64,000 nucleotides of DNA from Paulinella micropora (lineage: Eukaryota > Cercozoa > Imbricatea > Euglyphida): NCBI GenBank assembly GCA_009731375.1, contig BJOX01000217.1:26435-90434 (forward strand), read 5' to 3'. The stretch's first letter is position 1, and each line of letters opens with the position of its first letter. Of this stretch, positions 36,167 to 46,935 are shown in pieces. Below the pieces are notes generated by a model. The model made no database searches and had not been told where the DNA came from. It saw only the letters and a list, made by a program, of their open reading frames with translations. The translations under genes were made by a program, and so were the position numbers.

Positions 36167-36841
36167 ATGCCATCAACCAAAGGAGATTATCTAAGTCAAA
36201 TAGAAAAATTGACTCATTTAAGTAGCGACATAAAACTGCCAACAAGCAAATCGCTCAAACCTGAAATTGTCGCATTTTACGAAAAATACCGACCCGAACA
36301 ACCCCCGCAGAGTGATAATGTTGAAGTTGTATTGCCCTCCGTTGATACATTGAAGAAGGTTGTTTTTGATGACGAACCAGAAGAATTTACGCCTTTTAAA
36401 GAAAGTGATTTGAGTGCTGGTATAACCGAAATCAAGGCTAACGTAGGAGAAGAATTGGCGAAAAAAGAATTACCCGTTAAAACAGGTAAAGAATTACCAG
36501 TTTTGGAAGCATCCACGCCACCAAATGAGAAGAAAACACAAATTAAAGCAAAGCGGAATCCGTCCGAGAGCGGGTATAGTTGCTATGAAATAATAACGGC
36601 ACATTTGAAAGTATCAAAAGACCCGTTTAATTTCTTGTATATGAAAGTGGAAGACCGCACCATAATGCAGGAGGATATGAAGAAATGGCACGAGAGTAGA
36701 TACGCATACATACCACCAGACCAACGTCCTATTCTTAAATATGGTAAGTTAGATTATAAGACATTTTTCCGCGATGTTTTATCTCAACATGAGGGCAAAC
36801 TCACGACACTAAAAGATATGTATGACAGGTTTCATGTGTAA
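36167..36841 (+). CDS. Unknown protein with structured C-terminus
   Basis: About 224 residues from ATG 36167 (MPSTKGDYLSQIEKL), preferred because TATATAAC precedes it. The N-terminal half is disordered and acidic/Pro-rich. The C-terminal half is compact (SGYSCYEIITAHLKVSKDPF, then FLYMKVEDRTIMQEDM). No family recognised. The stop overlaps the end of the convergent gene by a few bases. Confidence 0.5.
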   Translation: MPSTKGDYLSQIEKLTHLSSDIKLPTSKSLKPEIVAFYEKYRPEQPPQSDNVEVVLPSVDTLKKVVFDDEPEEFTPFKESDLSAGITEIKANVGEELAKKELPVKTGKELPVLEASTPPNEKKTQIKAKRNPSESGYSCYEIITAHLKVSKDPFNFLYMKVEDRTIMQEDMKKWHESRYAYIPPDQRPILKYGKLDYKTFFRDVLSQHEGKLTTLKDMYDRFHV

Positions 36842-37463
36842 GCGGCGGTTAGCGCTATGTCTCTCATCACATCAATATTAAAATATGATGGTTTAAAAGA
36901 TACATAATCCGCAGATGCCGTTTTATAATATACTTCCAATGTTATTGGAGCATCTGTCGCATATGTCAATAAAACCTCATTAGTCGTATTTCCAGAAATT
37001 CGTATTGTTGTATTATTGGTGGTATCCGCGGGATTTGGACAAGTCATTAACCATATCATTTTCATTTGGACTCCATATCTTTGAATTAGCCACACACACA
37101 ATCAAAAGACTTATACTCAATGGCGGTTGTATAATTTAGAACTTCGCTGTAAAAGTCATCAACATTTGTTCCGTCCGTTTTATGAAACCAGAACTGAAAA
37201 GTTCCTATTCCAGTCGGGGCGGGCAAATTCAAAGACCCGCGAAAAGCAACTTTAATGAAATAACCATATCCTAAATTAGATATTGTTTTGCTACCATAAC
37301 CGCCCGTGCAAAGAGTAGTGAATGTGGAACTTTCCATCCACGATCTAAGATCAAGATCAACATACACATTTTGAATGTTTCTTGTTAATGTCGGGGTAGC
37401 AGTGATTGCAATAGTTTTAGTATCTATTGACTGCTGTTCTTGCGATCGGCCGAATATATTCAT
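36832..37463 (-). pseudogene. Frameshifted spike-like protein with MNIFGRS start
   Basis: Two frames: 37463-37086 (MNIFGRSQEQQS to EYKSFDCVCG) and 37101-36832 (QRYGVQMKMIWLM to LTAAYT). They join across a GTGTGTGT run, where a one-base change explains the switch. About 208 residues, beta-rich. The start resembles that of the spike at 49488-50720 (MNLFGQS), suggesting a shared anchoring peptide. Role inferred as a minor surface protein. Confidence 0.5.
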
Positions 37464-37511
37464 ATTTTTTTAAACTATATATTCTACGATATAAAATAAT
37501 TCTATTAAATT

Positions 37512-40500
37512 ATGAACCATTTGGGCAATCCATNNNNNNNNNNNNNNNNNNNNNNNNNNNNNNNNNGATCATATTGAAGCAAACTCAATACAAGCAAGGA
37601 CTGACGACATAACAATATCATCGCGAAATAATAACTCCTCTTTGTTGATATCTGATACTGGTTATGTGTCAATTAATAACGAATACGATTTACCATTAGC
37701 GGACGGCACGGCTAATCAAGTATTAAAAACAGATGGGTTGGGCAATACTTCATTTGCTACATTAACTTCAAGTTATATAAGCGACTTTGAATTTAGATAA
37801 ATTAACGGACGTAACAATAACGGGCACACCCAACAGCAATCAATTGCTTATTTATAGCACAGGGCAATGGAGAAACACAACATCACCCTTTCTGAGATTA
37901 GATGGTGCTTTCAATATGACGGGAACATTAAATATGGGAGGGCAAAGCATAACAAATGTCAATCTTGTTGATGGTGTTGATGTTTCTGTTCTTGATACTT
38001 CGGTGGTTAAACTAACAGGAAACCANNNNNNNNNNAGAGCACCATTGGGGATGTTGTTCCATGGGACACCGCTCTGGAGGTTGATACTGCAGGTTTATTA
38101 ACCGCGAAAGCAATAACGGCGAGATTAATAACGGCAAATGCGGGATTAAATATGGGAGGGCAAAGTATAACAAATGTTAATTTGGTTGATGGTGTTGATG
38201 TTTCTGTTCTTGACGGCTCGGCGGTTAAACTAACAGGAGACCAAACCATAGCGGGTATTAAGACATTTAGCAGTATAATAAATGCGAGTGCGGGAATTGA
38301 TATGAAAAGCCAAAGCATAACAAATGTAAATCTCGTTGATGGTGTGGATGTTTCTGTCCTTGATAGTTCGGTGGTTGAACTAACAGGAGACCAAACCATA
38401 GCAGGAAATAAACAATTTACATCAACTTTAGAAGTAAGTGGTTTATCCAATCCCACTACTTTTGATGGTATCGGCATAGCCTTTGATACAAAAATAGGAA
38501 TGATTGCAGCACAAAAAACAGCAACAGCGACTTGGTATCCGATACAAATAACTGGTTCATATGTAGAGTTATAATCAGGTAATACTTTAATTATAACCGC
38601 AACTGGAACAACATTAAGTTTGAATAACAACAAACTAACAAACTTAGCCACACCATCAGCAACAACGGACGGAGCAAACAAAAGTTATGTGGATACATTA
38701 GACGGGCAAAATGTGAAACTAACAGGAAACCAAACCATAGCAGGAATTAAGACATATAGCAGTGGTGTTGAAATTACTGGAAATTCAATCAATTCAACAA
38801 CAAAAGGCACATTCATTGTTTTCAATTCTACCAGTAATATCGGTTCTATTGCTAGTTTGGATATGAAAACAAATGCGTATTACAACTTTGAAATTTCTGC
38901 GAAAAAAATAAGTTTTATTATTGACGGGACGATTGTTTCGTGGTTTAATGCTACTGGCTTAGGTTGTAATAGTAGTCGGATTGTTAATCTAGGAGCGCCA
39001 CAAAATGTGAATGAAGCGGTAAATAGGCAATATCTGGATGACAATTGTGTGAAACTAACAACAGACCAAACCATAACAGGAAGTAAAACATTTAATGGGA
39101 CGAGCACTACGATAAAATATTTAACTTTAACGAACAACGCCGATTTTAATAATCAAACTATCATTAATGGTGGAAATGTAACATATAATGGGGCTAGGAT
39201 ATTAAACCAAAATGGAGGAGATATATTCTTTTCACAGACATCAGGTGATTATCAATATTTCTTATTTACTCTAAATACCGCTACAAGTGGAACCGCGAAC
39301 CAACGAGGTTATGTATTTACGAATGTAGCATTTGATGCAAAAGGGGCGGGACTTTATATTTCAAAACTTTTGGATAATAAAAGTGCTTCGTCTGACATCG
39401 TCCGTTTTAACAATGCTGGTGGTATGCGTTTTTATGGTGCTTTGGATATGAACTCAAACAACATAACAAGTGCTGGAACAATAACGGGAACTACATTAAC
39501 GGCAACTGCTGGTATGACTACAACAACATTAACAACGAGCGACAAAATAACAACAGCATCAGGTATGCCAATAATCATAGGCAATACAACAAAAGGAACA
39601 GGAGCAACAGGCGGATTAGAGTTATATGGAACTGCGAGCGATCCCGCGGGGCCACATATACAGGCAATAACGACGGCAGATGGGTATCCAGTTTTTCAAA
39701 TGTGGAATTATGCTCATAATGATATTACTTTAGGTTTTGATGCTTATGTGTCGGGAGGGGCATGGAAATCATCTTCTGCGACATCTAACTTTTTAATACA
39801 AAAAGGCACTAATCTTCTTTTCTATTATAAATCAGGAGTAGCGGTGGGGAATAATGTATCGTTTAATGTCGCAATGAATATCAGTAGCACAACGGGCTTA
39901 TTAACAGCAAATNNNNNNNNNNGGCAAATGCGGGTATATCAACAACAACGGCAACCGCGAGTGGATTAATAACGGCAAATGCGGGAGTATCATCAACCAC
40001 ATTAACGGCGAGCGACAAAATAACAACATCACTAACATCAAATATAAGTAGGCCAATTATTATAGGTAATTCGTCAAAATCATTGAATGGGGCGACAAGT
40101 GGTTTAGAAATATACGGGACGGCTTCAAATATTGGAGGAGCACACTTACAAGCAATAACAACGGCGGATGCTTATCCAGCATTTCAATTATTGAACTGGA
40201 CGCACGACAATGTCAATTTAAGTTTTGATGCTTATTTTGATGGCACGAACTGGAAATCAAGCCACAGCGGTTCAACCTTTCTAATTCAAAAAGGTGGAAA
40301 ACTCGCTTTTTATTATAATTCAGGAACATTGGTGGGAAACAATATATCTAAGCATGAACCAAACCAGTTGACGCACAAACTACTCCATAATTCGTATATC
40401 CTCCTGATTTCAAAAATATTTGTGGGTCGTTAGTATAAGCAGGTCTTTTTCTTAATGTTAAAAATCCGCTGGATGCTGTTGGGATGCTTAAATCTCCCGA

Positions 40501-40991
40501 CGTATTAATGTTCATCGCCTCAGTGTTGGACTACTTCAAACTCAACAAGCGAGCCGTCAGGCAGTTATAATTATATTCCTCTCAATGGTGCTTGGACAAA
40601 CTCATCGGACAGGAGGCTAAAATCAGATATTAAAACATTAGACTGCGGGGATTGTTGTGAGAAACTAATGAAAATAAACTGCTGTTCATATTATTTGAAA
40701 TCAGACGAAAAGAAAGAACAAAAGAACCACGGATTTATTGCTAATGAAGTTAAAAAAATATTTCCTGAATTTGTATCTGAAAGTGGAATAAAAGCAGATG
40801 ATGGAAATGGAAATCTTGAAGGCATAACATATACAAGTTTTATACCAATATTAGTCAGTGCTTTTCAACACATGGCGGAAAAGGTAGTTAATTTAGAAAA
40901 AGAAAATAAAAATCTTATGAATATACTACAAGACCAAACCAACCAATTAGCAGAAATACGAGCAGTCGTTTTTTCAAATGTCAAACAATAA
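37512..40991 (+). pseudogene. Broken fiber gene related to the E1 fiber
   Basis: Pieces match the E1 fiber: LDGQNVKLTG, GDQTIAG, TFDGIGIAFDT, YPIQITGSYVEL and TATGTTLSLNN. Breaks: N gaps at 37534-37566, 38026-38035 and 39913-39922; a frame change near 37790; an in-frame TAA at about 38572 where E1 has Tyr; and a ~180-base inverted segment at about 40350-40530. The 3' end (after 40535) recovers SSDRRLKSDIKTLDCGDCC and an S74-type chaperone with NHGFIANEVKKIFPEF and a coiled coil, ending at 40991. The frame is clearly disabled in this assembly. No discoidin-like domain is seen. Confidence 0.75.
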
Positions 40992-41337
40992 TACAACTAG
41001 ACTTCACAGACCCCCGCCTATTATTGATATGGATGGCGAACTAACTCCCGAGTTAAAGTCTCGTGTTTTGGATATTGAACTAAAGACAGAAGAGAAAAAA
41101 ATTGACAATGAAATCGAGAACGAATGGAATTGCTGTATGTCAAATAAGAAAACTGATAGCAGAATGATTAAATATTTATTTCAAATGGGTGTCATCATTG
41201 CCATTGTAACCCTTTGTATAGTTAGGCTATCTGAAAAGAACTTTCCTTGTGAGGTTGCTAATACTTATGTCGGTATTTTGACTTTACTCATAGGAATTTG
41301 CCTTCCTTCACCAAGTTCTGGAGGTGGTAAGAAGTAA
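40978..41337 (+). CDS. Single-pass membrane protein of the fiber cassette
   Basis: 119 residues. Homologue of E1 13276-13623: RPPPIIDMDGELTPELKSRVLD, EWNCCMSNKKTDSR, a membrane segment (MGVIIAIVTLCIVRL) and CEVANTYVGILTLLIGICLP. ATG 40978 overlaps the fiber end by 14 bases, as in E1. Intact despite the broken fiber upstream. Confidence 0.75.
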   Translation: MSNNNTTRLHRPPPIIDMDGELTPELKSRVLDIELKTEEKKIDNEIENEWNCCMSNKKTDSRMIKYLFQMGVIIAIVTLCIVRLSEKNFPCEVANTYVGILTLLIGICLPSPSSGGGKK

Positions 41338-41338
41338 A

Positions 41339-41596
41339 TCACAAATTACCACATTCATATATATGTGTCATATACCATCTATTATCACCCGCGCACATTA
41401 AAGGCAGTGCCTCATCAAAACTACGACACATATTATTTCCGTTATTTATGAAAACACACTTAAAACCAGATTCTACACCTTGCTTTATACAATAAGCACA
41501 ACTCTCATTCTTTTTTTCTGAGTATCGCGAGTAAAAGTCGCAGGCAGTCCGCGACATAGCAAATCTAGATAACACGAATAGCAATATCAACAACAT
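41339..41596 (-). CDS. Cys-rich secreted-type protein (antisense)
   Basis: 85 residues with a hydrophobic signal-like start (MLLILLFVLSRFAM), then RTACDFYSRYSEKKNES and more cysteines, with SFDEALPLMCAGD. Homologue of E1 13612-13839 in the same antisense position. Retention of this compact arrangement in both elements suggests a functional unit with the membrane protein. Confidence 0.7.
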   Translation of the reverse strand: MLLILLFVLSRFAMSRTACDFYSRYSEKKNESCAYCIKQGVESGFKCVFINNGNNMCRSFDEALPLMCAGDNRWYMTHIYECGNL

Positions 41597-41599
41597 ATA

Positions 41600-41812
41600 T
41601 TATCCCTCTTCTTTAATTATATTATTATAAATTACTTGTCGTTGCTTATCTGATAGCGGTAAGCGGTAAAGGATATTTTCAGGTTTTCTAAAAATATTGG
41701 GGTTTCTATTCACTAAGTTCTGAGTGATGCGGATTTGGTCTATCTCCTTTCCAAGTTTTTCCAACTCTTCAAGTTGTTGCTCGTCTTTGCTTTTTTCTTT
41801 TTTATTTTCCAT
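41600..41812 (-). CDS. Small helical protein, unknown
   Basis: 70 residues. Charged coiled N-terminus (KEKSKDEQQLEELEKLGKEI) and LSDKQRQVIYNNIIKEE near the end. Lies immediately upstream of the Cys-rich gene on the same strand. No family recognised. Confidence 0.45.
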   Translation of the reverse strand: MENKKEKSKDEQQLEELEKLGKEIDQIRITQNLVNRNPNIFRKPENILYRLPLSDKQRQVIYNNIIKEEG

Positions 41813-41835
41813 CTATATAATAGCGGATATAAAAA

Positions 41836-42018
41836 ATGCCATTTCAAGAAAAAAAATGGTTTCAATATTACAATCGGGTCAAAAGAGAACATAAGGGTCA
41901 GCCCACTGAGTTTATTACAGCAAGGGCTCATGAATTAAAGAGGGCAGATAGAATACAAGATGCTATTGATTTTGATGATGCGCAATCCAACAATAGAAAA
42001 ATTAAAGGACAAGATTAA
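41836..42018 (+). CDS. Small basic protein, unknown
   Basis: 60 residues starting MPFQEKKWFQYYNRVKREH, divergent from 41600-41812 with a short TATATAATAG intergenic region. Charged, no family recognised. Confidence 0.4.
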   Translation: MPFQEKKWFQYYNRVKREHKGQPTEFITARAHELKRADRIQDAIDFDDAQSNNRKIKGQD

Positions 42019-42056
42019 AACATTGAACCAGAATTTAAAATAAAAAATACTACAAA

Positions 42057-42296
42057 ATGAATTTGAATCAATTAAAGGAACATCTCAGAAATGAAATGGA
42101 CATTGAAGAATTTGAAGAAAAATATGGTAATGCTTCCATAGAAGAACAAGTAAATAGACTTGCCATTGAAGCAAGTGGTATTGATAGGTGGAATATTGAG
42201 TTTATGAATAGAGATATTGAACAAATGAATAGAGATATAGAGCAATTAACAAGTCGTTGGGGATATACGGAAGAAGAAAAAAAAATCACTTGTTAA
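42057..42296 (+). CDS. Small acidic helical protein, possibly frameshifted
   Basis: 79 residues with a tandem RDIEQ(M/L) repeat (FMNRDIEQMNRDIEQLTSRW). The frame ends after a run of nine A. One frame over it continues KSLVKLTRKGLTHLLEKGK before stopping, so an indel in the A run may have truncated it. Confidence 0.4.
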   Translation: MNLNQLKEHLRNEMDIEEFEEKYGNASIEEQVNRLAIEASGIDRWNIEFMNRDIEQMNRDIEQLTSRWGYTEEEKKITC

Positions 42297-42449
42297 ACTC
42301 ACCCGTAAGGGGCTAACACATTTATTGGAAAAAGGCAAAAATTAAATAAGGAGGGCGGCGAAGAGAGAAAACAACAATGGCAGGCACGGGACAACAAAGA
42401 ATGGGAACAAAATAGATTAGAATATGAACAGAAAAACCCAGAGAATGCT

Positions 42450-44858
42450 TTGATTGAAGCACAGATAGGGGAGGAACACAAAGCACTTGTGCCAAGATTA
42501 ACAAGTAATCAGAGAGATACTGCAAGACTTGTAGATGCAATTGTTCAAAGTATTCAAGATATAATTATGAGTCCTAGATTAAGTAGAATGCTGAATACTG
42601 CTGTAAGGGTTGGTAATTATGGTGTGAATAGATTGGCATGGAGTCGCTTAGCAACTATTACTGCTAATCATCCGCGAATTCGTAATATAAATATTGCAGT
42701 GATGGGCGAACCAAATGCTGATGCTTTCAGAATAGCATTTCTTGCATTAGCAAAAAATGAAGCACCACCAGCGTTGCCTCCGCCTAACCCTCGTTTAATT
42801 GCGACGGGACAACAAAAAATGGGTGATTATGTATTTTGGGATATGTTAAGAAGAGTAGGCATACAAGCATCAACATTGTTCGCATGGCAAACATTTAAAA
42901 GCAGTGTTGATACTACTGTAAAGGTTGCTTTTGGTTCATTTCTAACGCACGTCTACTACATATGGACTGCTCAACCAGATGCTCTCATTAAGTTGGAAGA
43001 AGAACGATCTCATACTACTGGAAGTAATTATAATGGTGCGGGCACACGAGTGGAAAGCCGTCTTCAATTAGAAGATAGAACTTGCGGTAAATTTCCTTAC
43101 ATTCTACCAGCAGATGCTTTGGACTTAGTTGCTTTTGAACACGATTTATTGTATGCTACTGGTGATAAAAATGTCCAAAACTTCGCCGACCAACGATACT
43201 TTGAAAGAATTACCAACATGAGTGATTATCTAACGAGTAATGGATTGGCGAGTGAAGAAGTTGCTAAAACTATTTCTGACAATTACAATTCAATGCTCTC
43301 AAAAGCAGATATATCTAAAATGGCATTACAAGCACAAGGGAGAGTCCGCAGTGGAGTATCATATTTGGACGCGATGAAATTCCGGAAAACTATTAAATTA
43401 ACACCTCCAGATGCGAAATACAATGCTTTTATATACAATGTAGACCAAACATTAAATTCTATGATTGGTGTTATGAATAATGTGGGTGGTTTTGATAAAG
43501 ACACTAATTTTAAAGTAAATAAAATAGCCAATCCTGCTACATTCAGCAAACAATATGAAAACGTGGTGAATTCGTTTAATCAAATGGTGAAATCACAAGA
43601 AAAAGTGGATGGTGTGAAAGGATATTCTCTTATCGCACCAGCAAATGAAACTACAATAAATAATTTTATAGAAAAAACAAATACAATGAATCAAAAAAAT
43701 ACTTCAGCAGATATAGAGAAGGAAATAATTGTTGAGGTTAAGCCCACGCTAAATCAAACAGAAATGGTGGTAGCACCTATGGATTCAATCGGACTTGGTA
43801 ATAACTTGGATATACTTCAAGATAAGGCATCCCAAGTGAAGCATTTGAAAGGATTTGTTAATTTGCTAAAAAAGAAAACTGGAAAGAAAATATCTTTGAC
43901 ATTGTCAGATTATGACAAACCTGTTAGTGGATGGGAAAAGGCCATAAGGCAAGCATTAAACAAAGGGGCTAGTAAGTCAGATATAGCAGAGGTAGATGAT
44001 ACATTGGATAAGAGAATTTATGAAGAAGTGAGGGGTAAATTGACACCAGAACAAATGAAGCAATTGGAGGATTTAGAATTGAAGGATTCAGAATTTGGAA
44101 AGGCAATACCAACACCAGCACCGCAAACTCAACCACCAGCACCACAAACCATGCCACCGCAAACCATGCCACCGCAAACCATACCGCCACAACCTCAGCC
44201 AACACCTGAACCAAAACCAATACCAGCACCACAAACAACAGCATTTGTAGAGGAACCTGTTCAACCGCCACAGAATGATTTAAAAGAAGACCCAGATAAT
44301 GCAACAACTAATGCCCAAATGGTTGATAGCATGAGAAGCATTGATAAATTGGTTGATAAGATTATGGGAAAATCTCCCGCCGATGAAAGAGAAGATTTAA
44401 TGGCACTTATTCGTTTTCTAATGCCAAGCGACCAAAATGGTGGAATTGGCACTTCGCAAACAAATCCGCTTATTAAAGGCAACGAACAAAGACGCGATCG
44501 CGTGCTGGCAACTAAGCATGATTTTGAATTACTAGACAACACACTTTATAGCAACACAAATAACCACTTTATGGTGAATAAATACAATAGAGCAGTCATT
44601 CAGAATAGAATAAAAGAAAAAAGAGAGTTTCCAAAAATGAAACGAAATCTAACGAGAAACTTTCCCGCCGAAATCCCGCGACAAGTTCAAACTCGCCCAG
44701 AAAGAAAGGATTTTAAACCGCTTGTCAATCCTCCAAGTAATTATGCTTTTGGTAGTCCTTACTCTCCTTACTTCTATAATTATGCTTCACCACCCCAACC
44801 ATTCTGTGCCGAATATGATAATTATAGATATAATCCAAACTATTTTCAAAACCCATAA
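42450..44858 (+). CDS. Large virion protein with PLA2-like domain
   Basis: About 802 residues. The N-terminus is uncertain: the frame is open from ~42312 but has no ATG before IIMSPRLSR, so the start may lie in a disrupted segment. Near residue 200 is a phospholipase A2 signature: SNYNGAGTR (Ca-loop type), PADALDLVAFEHDLLYATGD (HD-xxY catalytic pair) and a following Asp. This resembles the PLA2 domain used by parvoviruses and many PLVs to breach membranes. It is followed by a long helical part, a Pro/Gln-rich repeat (APQTQPPAPQTMPPQTMPPQ) and a C-terminal basic/Tyr-rich tail (NYRYNPNYF style). Likely an internal entry protein. Confidence 0.7.
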   Translation: MIEAQIGEEHKALVPRLTSNQRDTARLVDAIVQSIQDIIMSPRLSRMLNTAVRVGNYGVNRLAWSRLATITANHPRIRNINIAVMGEPNADAFRIAFLALAKNEAPPALPPPNPRLIATGQQKMGDYVFWDMLRRVGIQASTLFAWQTFKSSVDTTVKVAFGSFLTHVYYIWTAQPDALIKLEEERSHTTGSNYNGAGTRVESRLQLEDRTCGKFPYILPADALDLVAFEHDLLYATGDKNVQNFADQRYFERITNMSDYLTSNGLASEEVAKTISDNYNSMLSKADISKMALQAQGRVRSGVSYLDAMKFRKTIKLTPPDAKYNAFIYNVDQTLNSMIGVMNNVGGFDKDTNFKVNKIANPATFSKQYENVVNSFNQMVKSQEKVDGVKGYSLIAPANETTINNFIEKTNTMNQKNTSADIEKEIIVEVKPTLNQTEMVVAPMDSIGLGNNLDILQDKASQVKHLKGFVNLLKKKTGKKISLTLSDYDKPVSGWEKAIRQALNKGASKSDIAEVDDTLDKRIYEEVRGKLTPEQMKQLEDLELKDSEFGKAIPTPAPQTQPPAPQTMPPQTMPPQTIPPQPQPTPEPKPIPAPQTTAFVEEPVQPPQNDLKEDPDNATTNAQMVDSMRSIDKLVDKIMGKSPADEREDLMALIRFLMPSDQNGGIGTSQTNPLIKGNEQRRDRVLATKHDFELLDNTLYSNTNNHFMVNKYNRAVIQNRIKEKREFPKMKRNLTRNFPAEIPRQVQTRPERKDFKPLVNPPSNYAFGSPYSPYFYNYASPPQPFCAEYDNYRYNPNYFQNP

Positions 44859-44926
44859 TATAGTGAGACATGCCTAATCTATACATAAAGGATTAATAGC
44901 AAACAAGTTGCCACGAAAAAACACTT

Positions 44927-45772
44927 TTGAAGCAGAATCTGGAGAAGACCAACATAGAAAAAGCACACGAGGAATTTACCATTGACAGGCCAGTAATAAC
45001 AGAGTTAGATAGCAAAAAACCGCTCAAATTTAACAATGACTTGGAAATACAACCAATTAAAACACAAAGAGATAGCGTTGAATTGCTTCCTATTCAAAAG
45101 GAAGGAATATTGCCAGCAATGGGGACTATGGTTATATGTGCAAGCACTGGCGGGGGTAAATCAGTTATGATTTGTAATCTACTCGCCAAAAAGAACATGT
45201 TGAAAGGTTTTTATGATAGAATAGTCGTCTTTTGCTTAAGTCCGTGCCCGATTTTAGAAGACACTCTCAAGTTAAAAAAAGAAGACATAATCAAAGAGGA
45301 TAAGCCTGAATTAATGAGAGAAATATTAACTAAACAAAAAGAAATGATTAAAACTAAAGGGTTTAAGAAGGCACCAAAAATACTATTGTTATTGGATGAT
45401 ATCGCACAGAGTAAAACTTTTCTCAAATCAGAAGTGCTTACAGAGTTGTTTTTCGCTTCAACACATGCTAAAGTGTCAGTCTGGGTAGCAACTCAGAGTT
45501 ATACACAACTCCCGCGAAGAATAAGAATTAATTGCCATTGGATGATTATTTTTAATGGAGTAAGGAGAAGCGAACTTGACAGACTGGCAGATGAATATGA
45601 AAGTCCTTTTCTCACTAAAAAAGAATTTTACAAGATGGTTAAATATGCTACGGCAGAACCTTATTCGTTTCTAGCAATTAACAATACTGCTAGCGATAGA
45701 ACGACCCAGTTTAGAAAGAATTTCTCTACCATATTACGATTAAATAAGGATAGAGATATGACAAACTTGTAA
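44927..45772 (+). CDS. FtsK/HerA-type packaging ATPase
   Basis: 281 codons in an open frame without a clear ATG start (first codon TTG; upstream frame disrupted). P-loop MVICASTGGGKSVM near residue 70, Walker B ILLLLDDIAQS, sensor-like WVATQSYTQLP. Same family as E1 14331-15128 but clearly diverged, with a shorter insertion. Powers DNA packaging. The start problem may be an indel or non-ATG initiation. Confidence 0.85.
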   Translation: MKQNLEKTNIEKAHEEFTIDRPVITELDSKKPLKFNNDLEIQPIKTQRDSVELLPIQKEGILPAMGTMVICASTGGGKSVMICNLLAKKNMLKGFYDRIVVFCLSPCPILEDTLKLKKEDIIKEDKPELMREILTKQKEMIKTKGFKKAPKILLLLDDIAQSKTFLKSEVLTELFFASTHAKVSVWVATQSYTQLPRRIRINCHWMIIFNGVRRSELDRLADEYESPFLTKKEFYKMVKYATAEPYSFLAINNTASDRTTQFRKNFSTILRLNKDRDMTNL

Positions 45773-45814
45773 AAAATTAAATTAAATGGTTTTTTTTTCG
45801 CCATAATATATGAC

Positions 45815-46408
45815 ATGACGGAATCAACTAAATTATACAAAACTTGCTATCATCAGCCAATCGCACTTTGGCATAAACAAAATGCACAAGGAAAATTCGT
45901 AACGATTCGTAAGGGAACGCCCGAATACTTAGCAGTAAGGAAGATAGAAGAGGATATTAAGAGTGGTAAGATTAAGTGTCCATTAAAGCCAAAAGTAAGC
46001 AAAGTAAGTAAGACAAATGAACAACCTATTGCCAGCGGGCAACCAGACCAAGTGCCAGATGAAGCATTGAAAAGGAAGGCGCCAGACATAGCATCGGCAA
46101 ATAATTCATCTCCCGAACCAAATGCCAAACCTGATGAAATGTCTCCAGCGCCTAAGGTTGAACAATCCCTACCAAAATCTGTTAATCCCACTCCTGTTGC
46201 CGTGCCAAAAAAAACTACCACAACACCAGCAAGCAAGATAGAAGCAATAGAAGATGCTTCTAAGGAAACTCCGCCACCAACTAAGCAAGTTGCGCAAACT
46301 AGCGACATTGATGTAAATCAAGCCATAGCGGATTCAAAGAAAATGAAAGAGGAAAGAATTACGCACAAGAATTTACAAATTATGAAAAAAATAATTAACG
46401 CTAATTGA
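45815..46408 (+). CDS. Pro/Lys-rich protein, unknown
   Basis: 197 residues. A compact N-terminus (MTESTKLYKTCYHQPIALW and VTIRKGTPEYLAVRKIEED) is followed by a long disordered Pro/Lys/Thr tract and a final helix. Located between ATPase and capsid in the late block; preceded by CATAATATATGACATG. Scaffold or internal virion role is inference. Confidence 0.5.
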   Translation: MTESTKLYKTCYHQPIALWHKQNAQGKFVTIRKGTPEYLAVRKIEEDIKSGKIKCPLKPKVSKVSKTNEQPIASGQPDQVPDEALKRKAPDIASANNSSPEPNAKPDEMSPAPKVEQSLPKSVNPTPVAVPKKTTTTPASKIEAIEDASKETPPPTKQVAQTSDIDVNQAIADSKKMKEERITHKNLQIMKKIINAN

Positions 46409-46453
46409 TAAAATAATATATTATGCGGATATTTATATATTCGCATTTATACA

Positions 46454-46852
46454 ATGATTAAAAACTTGAGTGCTTCAACTCGTTTGCCGATTGGCTTTAT
46501 CAACAAACTCAACGAAGCAAACCGACCCGCGAGTGATGGATTTCAACTAAACCAGTTTGAATTGTGGAGTAGTCATGGTGCCCCATTAGTTAATCAACCA
46601 TTAACTGAATTTGGCGACCCTGTCTCACATGAGAAGAGCACCATTCAAAACACATTAACTGACATTTCTGATAACAAAGAAAATGCGGATGTCGTTGATT
46701 TGGACACCGCTGTTAGCAGTTTGGCTTATTTGAAGAAAGCGGTTCAAAATGCTGAGACAAGAGAGTTTCAATTGACTTCACCACAAGATGCGAGACTTGA
46801 CAATATACAAAAATCAGTTGATATTATTAAACAATCAGTTTCAGGTGAATAA
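46454..46852 (+). CDS. Small virion-cluster protein, unknown
   Basis: 132 residues: SASTRLPIGFINKLNEANRP, GFQLNQFELWSSHGAP, then a helical C-terminus. Preceded by TTATATATTCGCATTTATACA and followed by the capsid gene 84 bases later. No family recognised; possibly a cement or minor capsid protein. Confidence 0.5.
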   Translation: MIKNLSASTRLPIGFINKLNEANRPASDGFQLNQFELWSSHGAPLVNQPLTEFGDPVSHEKSTIQNTLTDISDNKENADVVDLDTAVSSLAYLKKAVQNAETREFQLTSPQDARLDNIQKSVDIIKQSVSGE

Positions 46853-46935
46853 ATAATTATTTTTAATTTCTATTATTATTTTTTTAGTATAGTAGCATTG
46901 CGAATTTTACCACCCCACAAGCACACACAAAAAAA

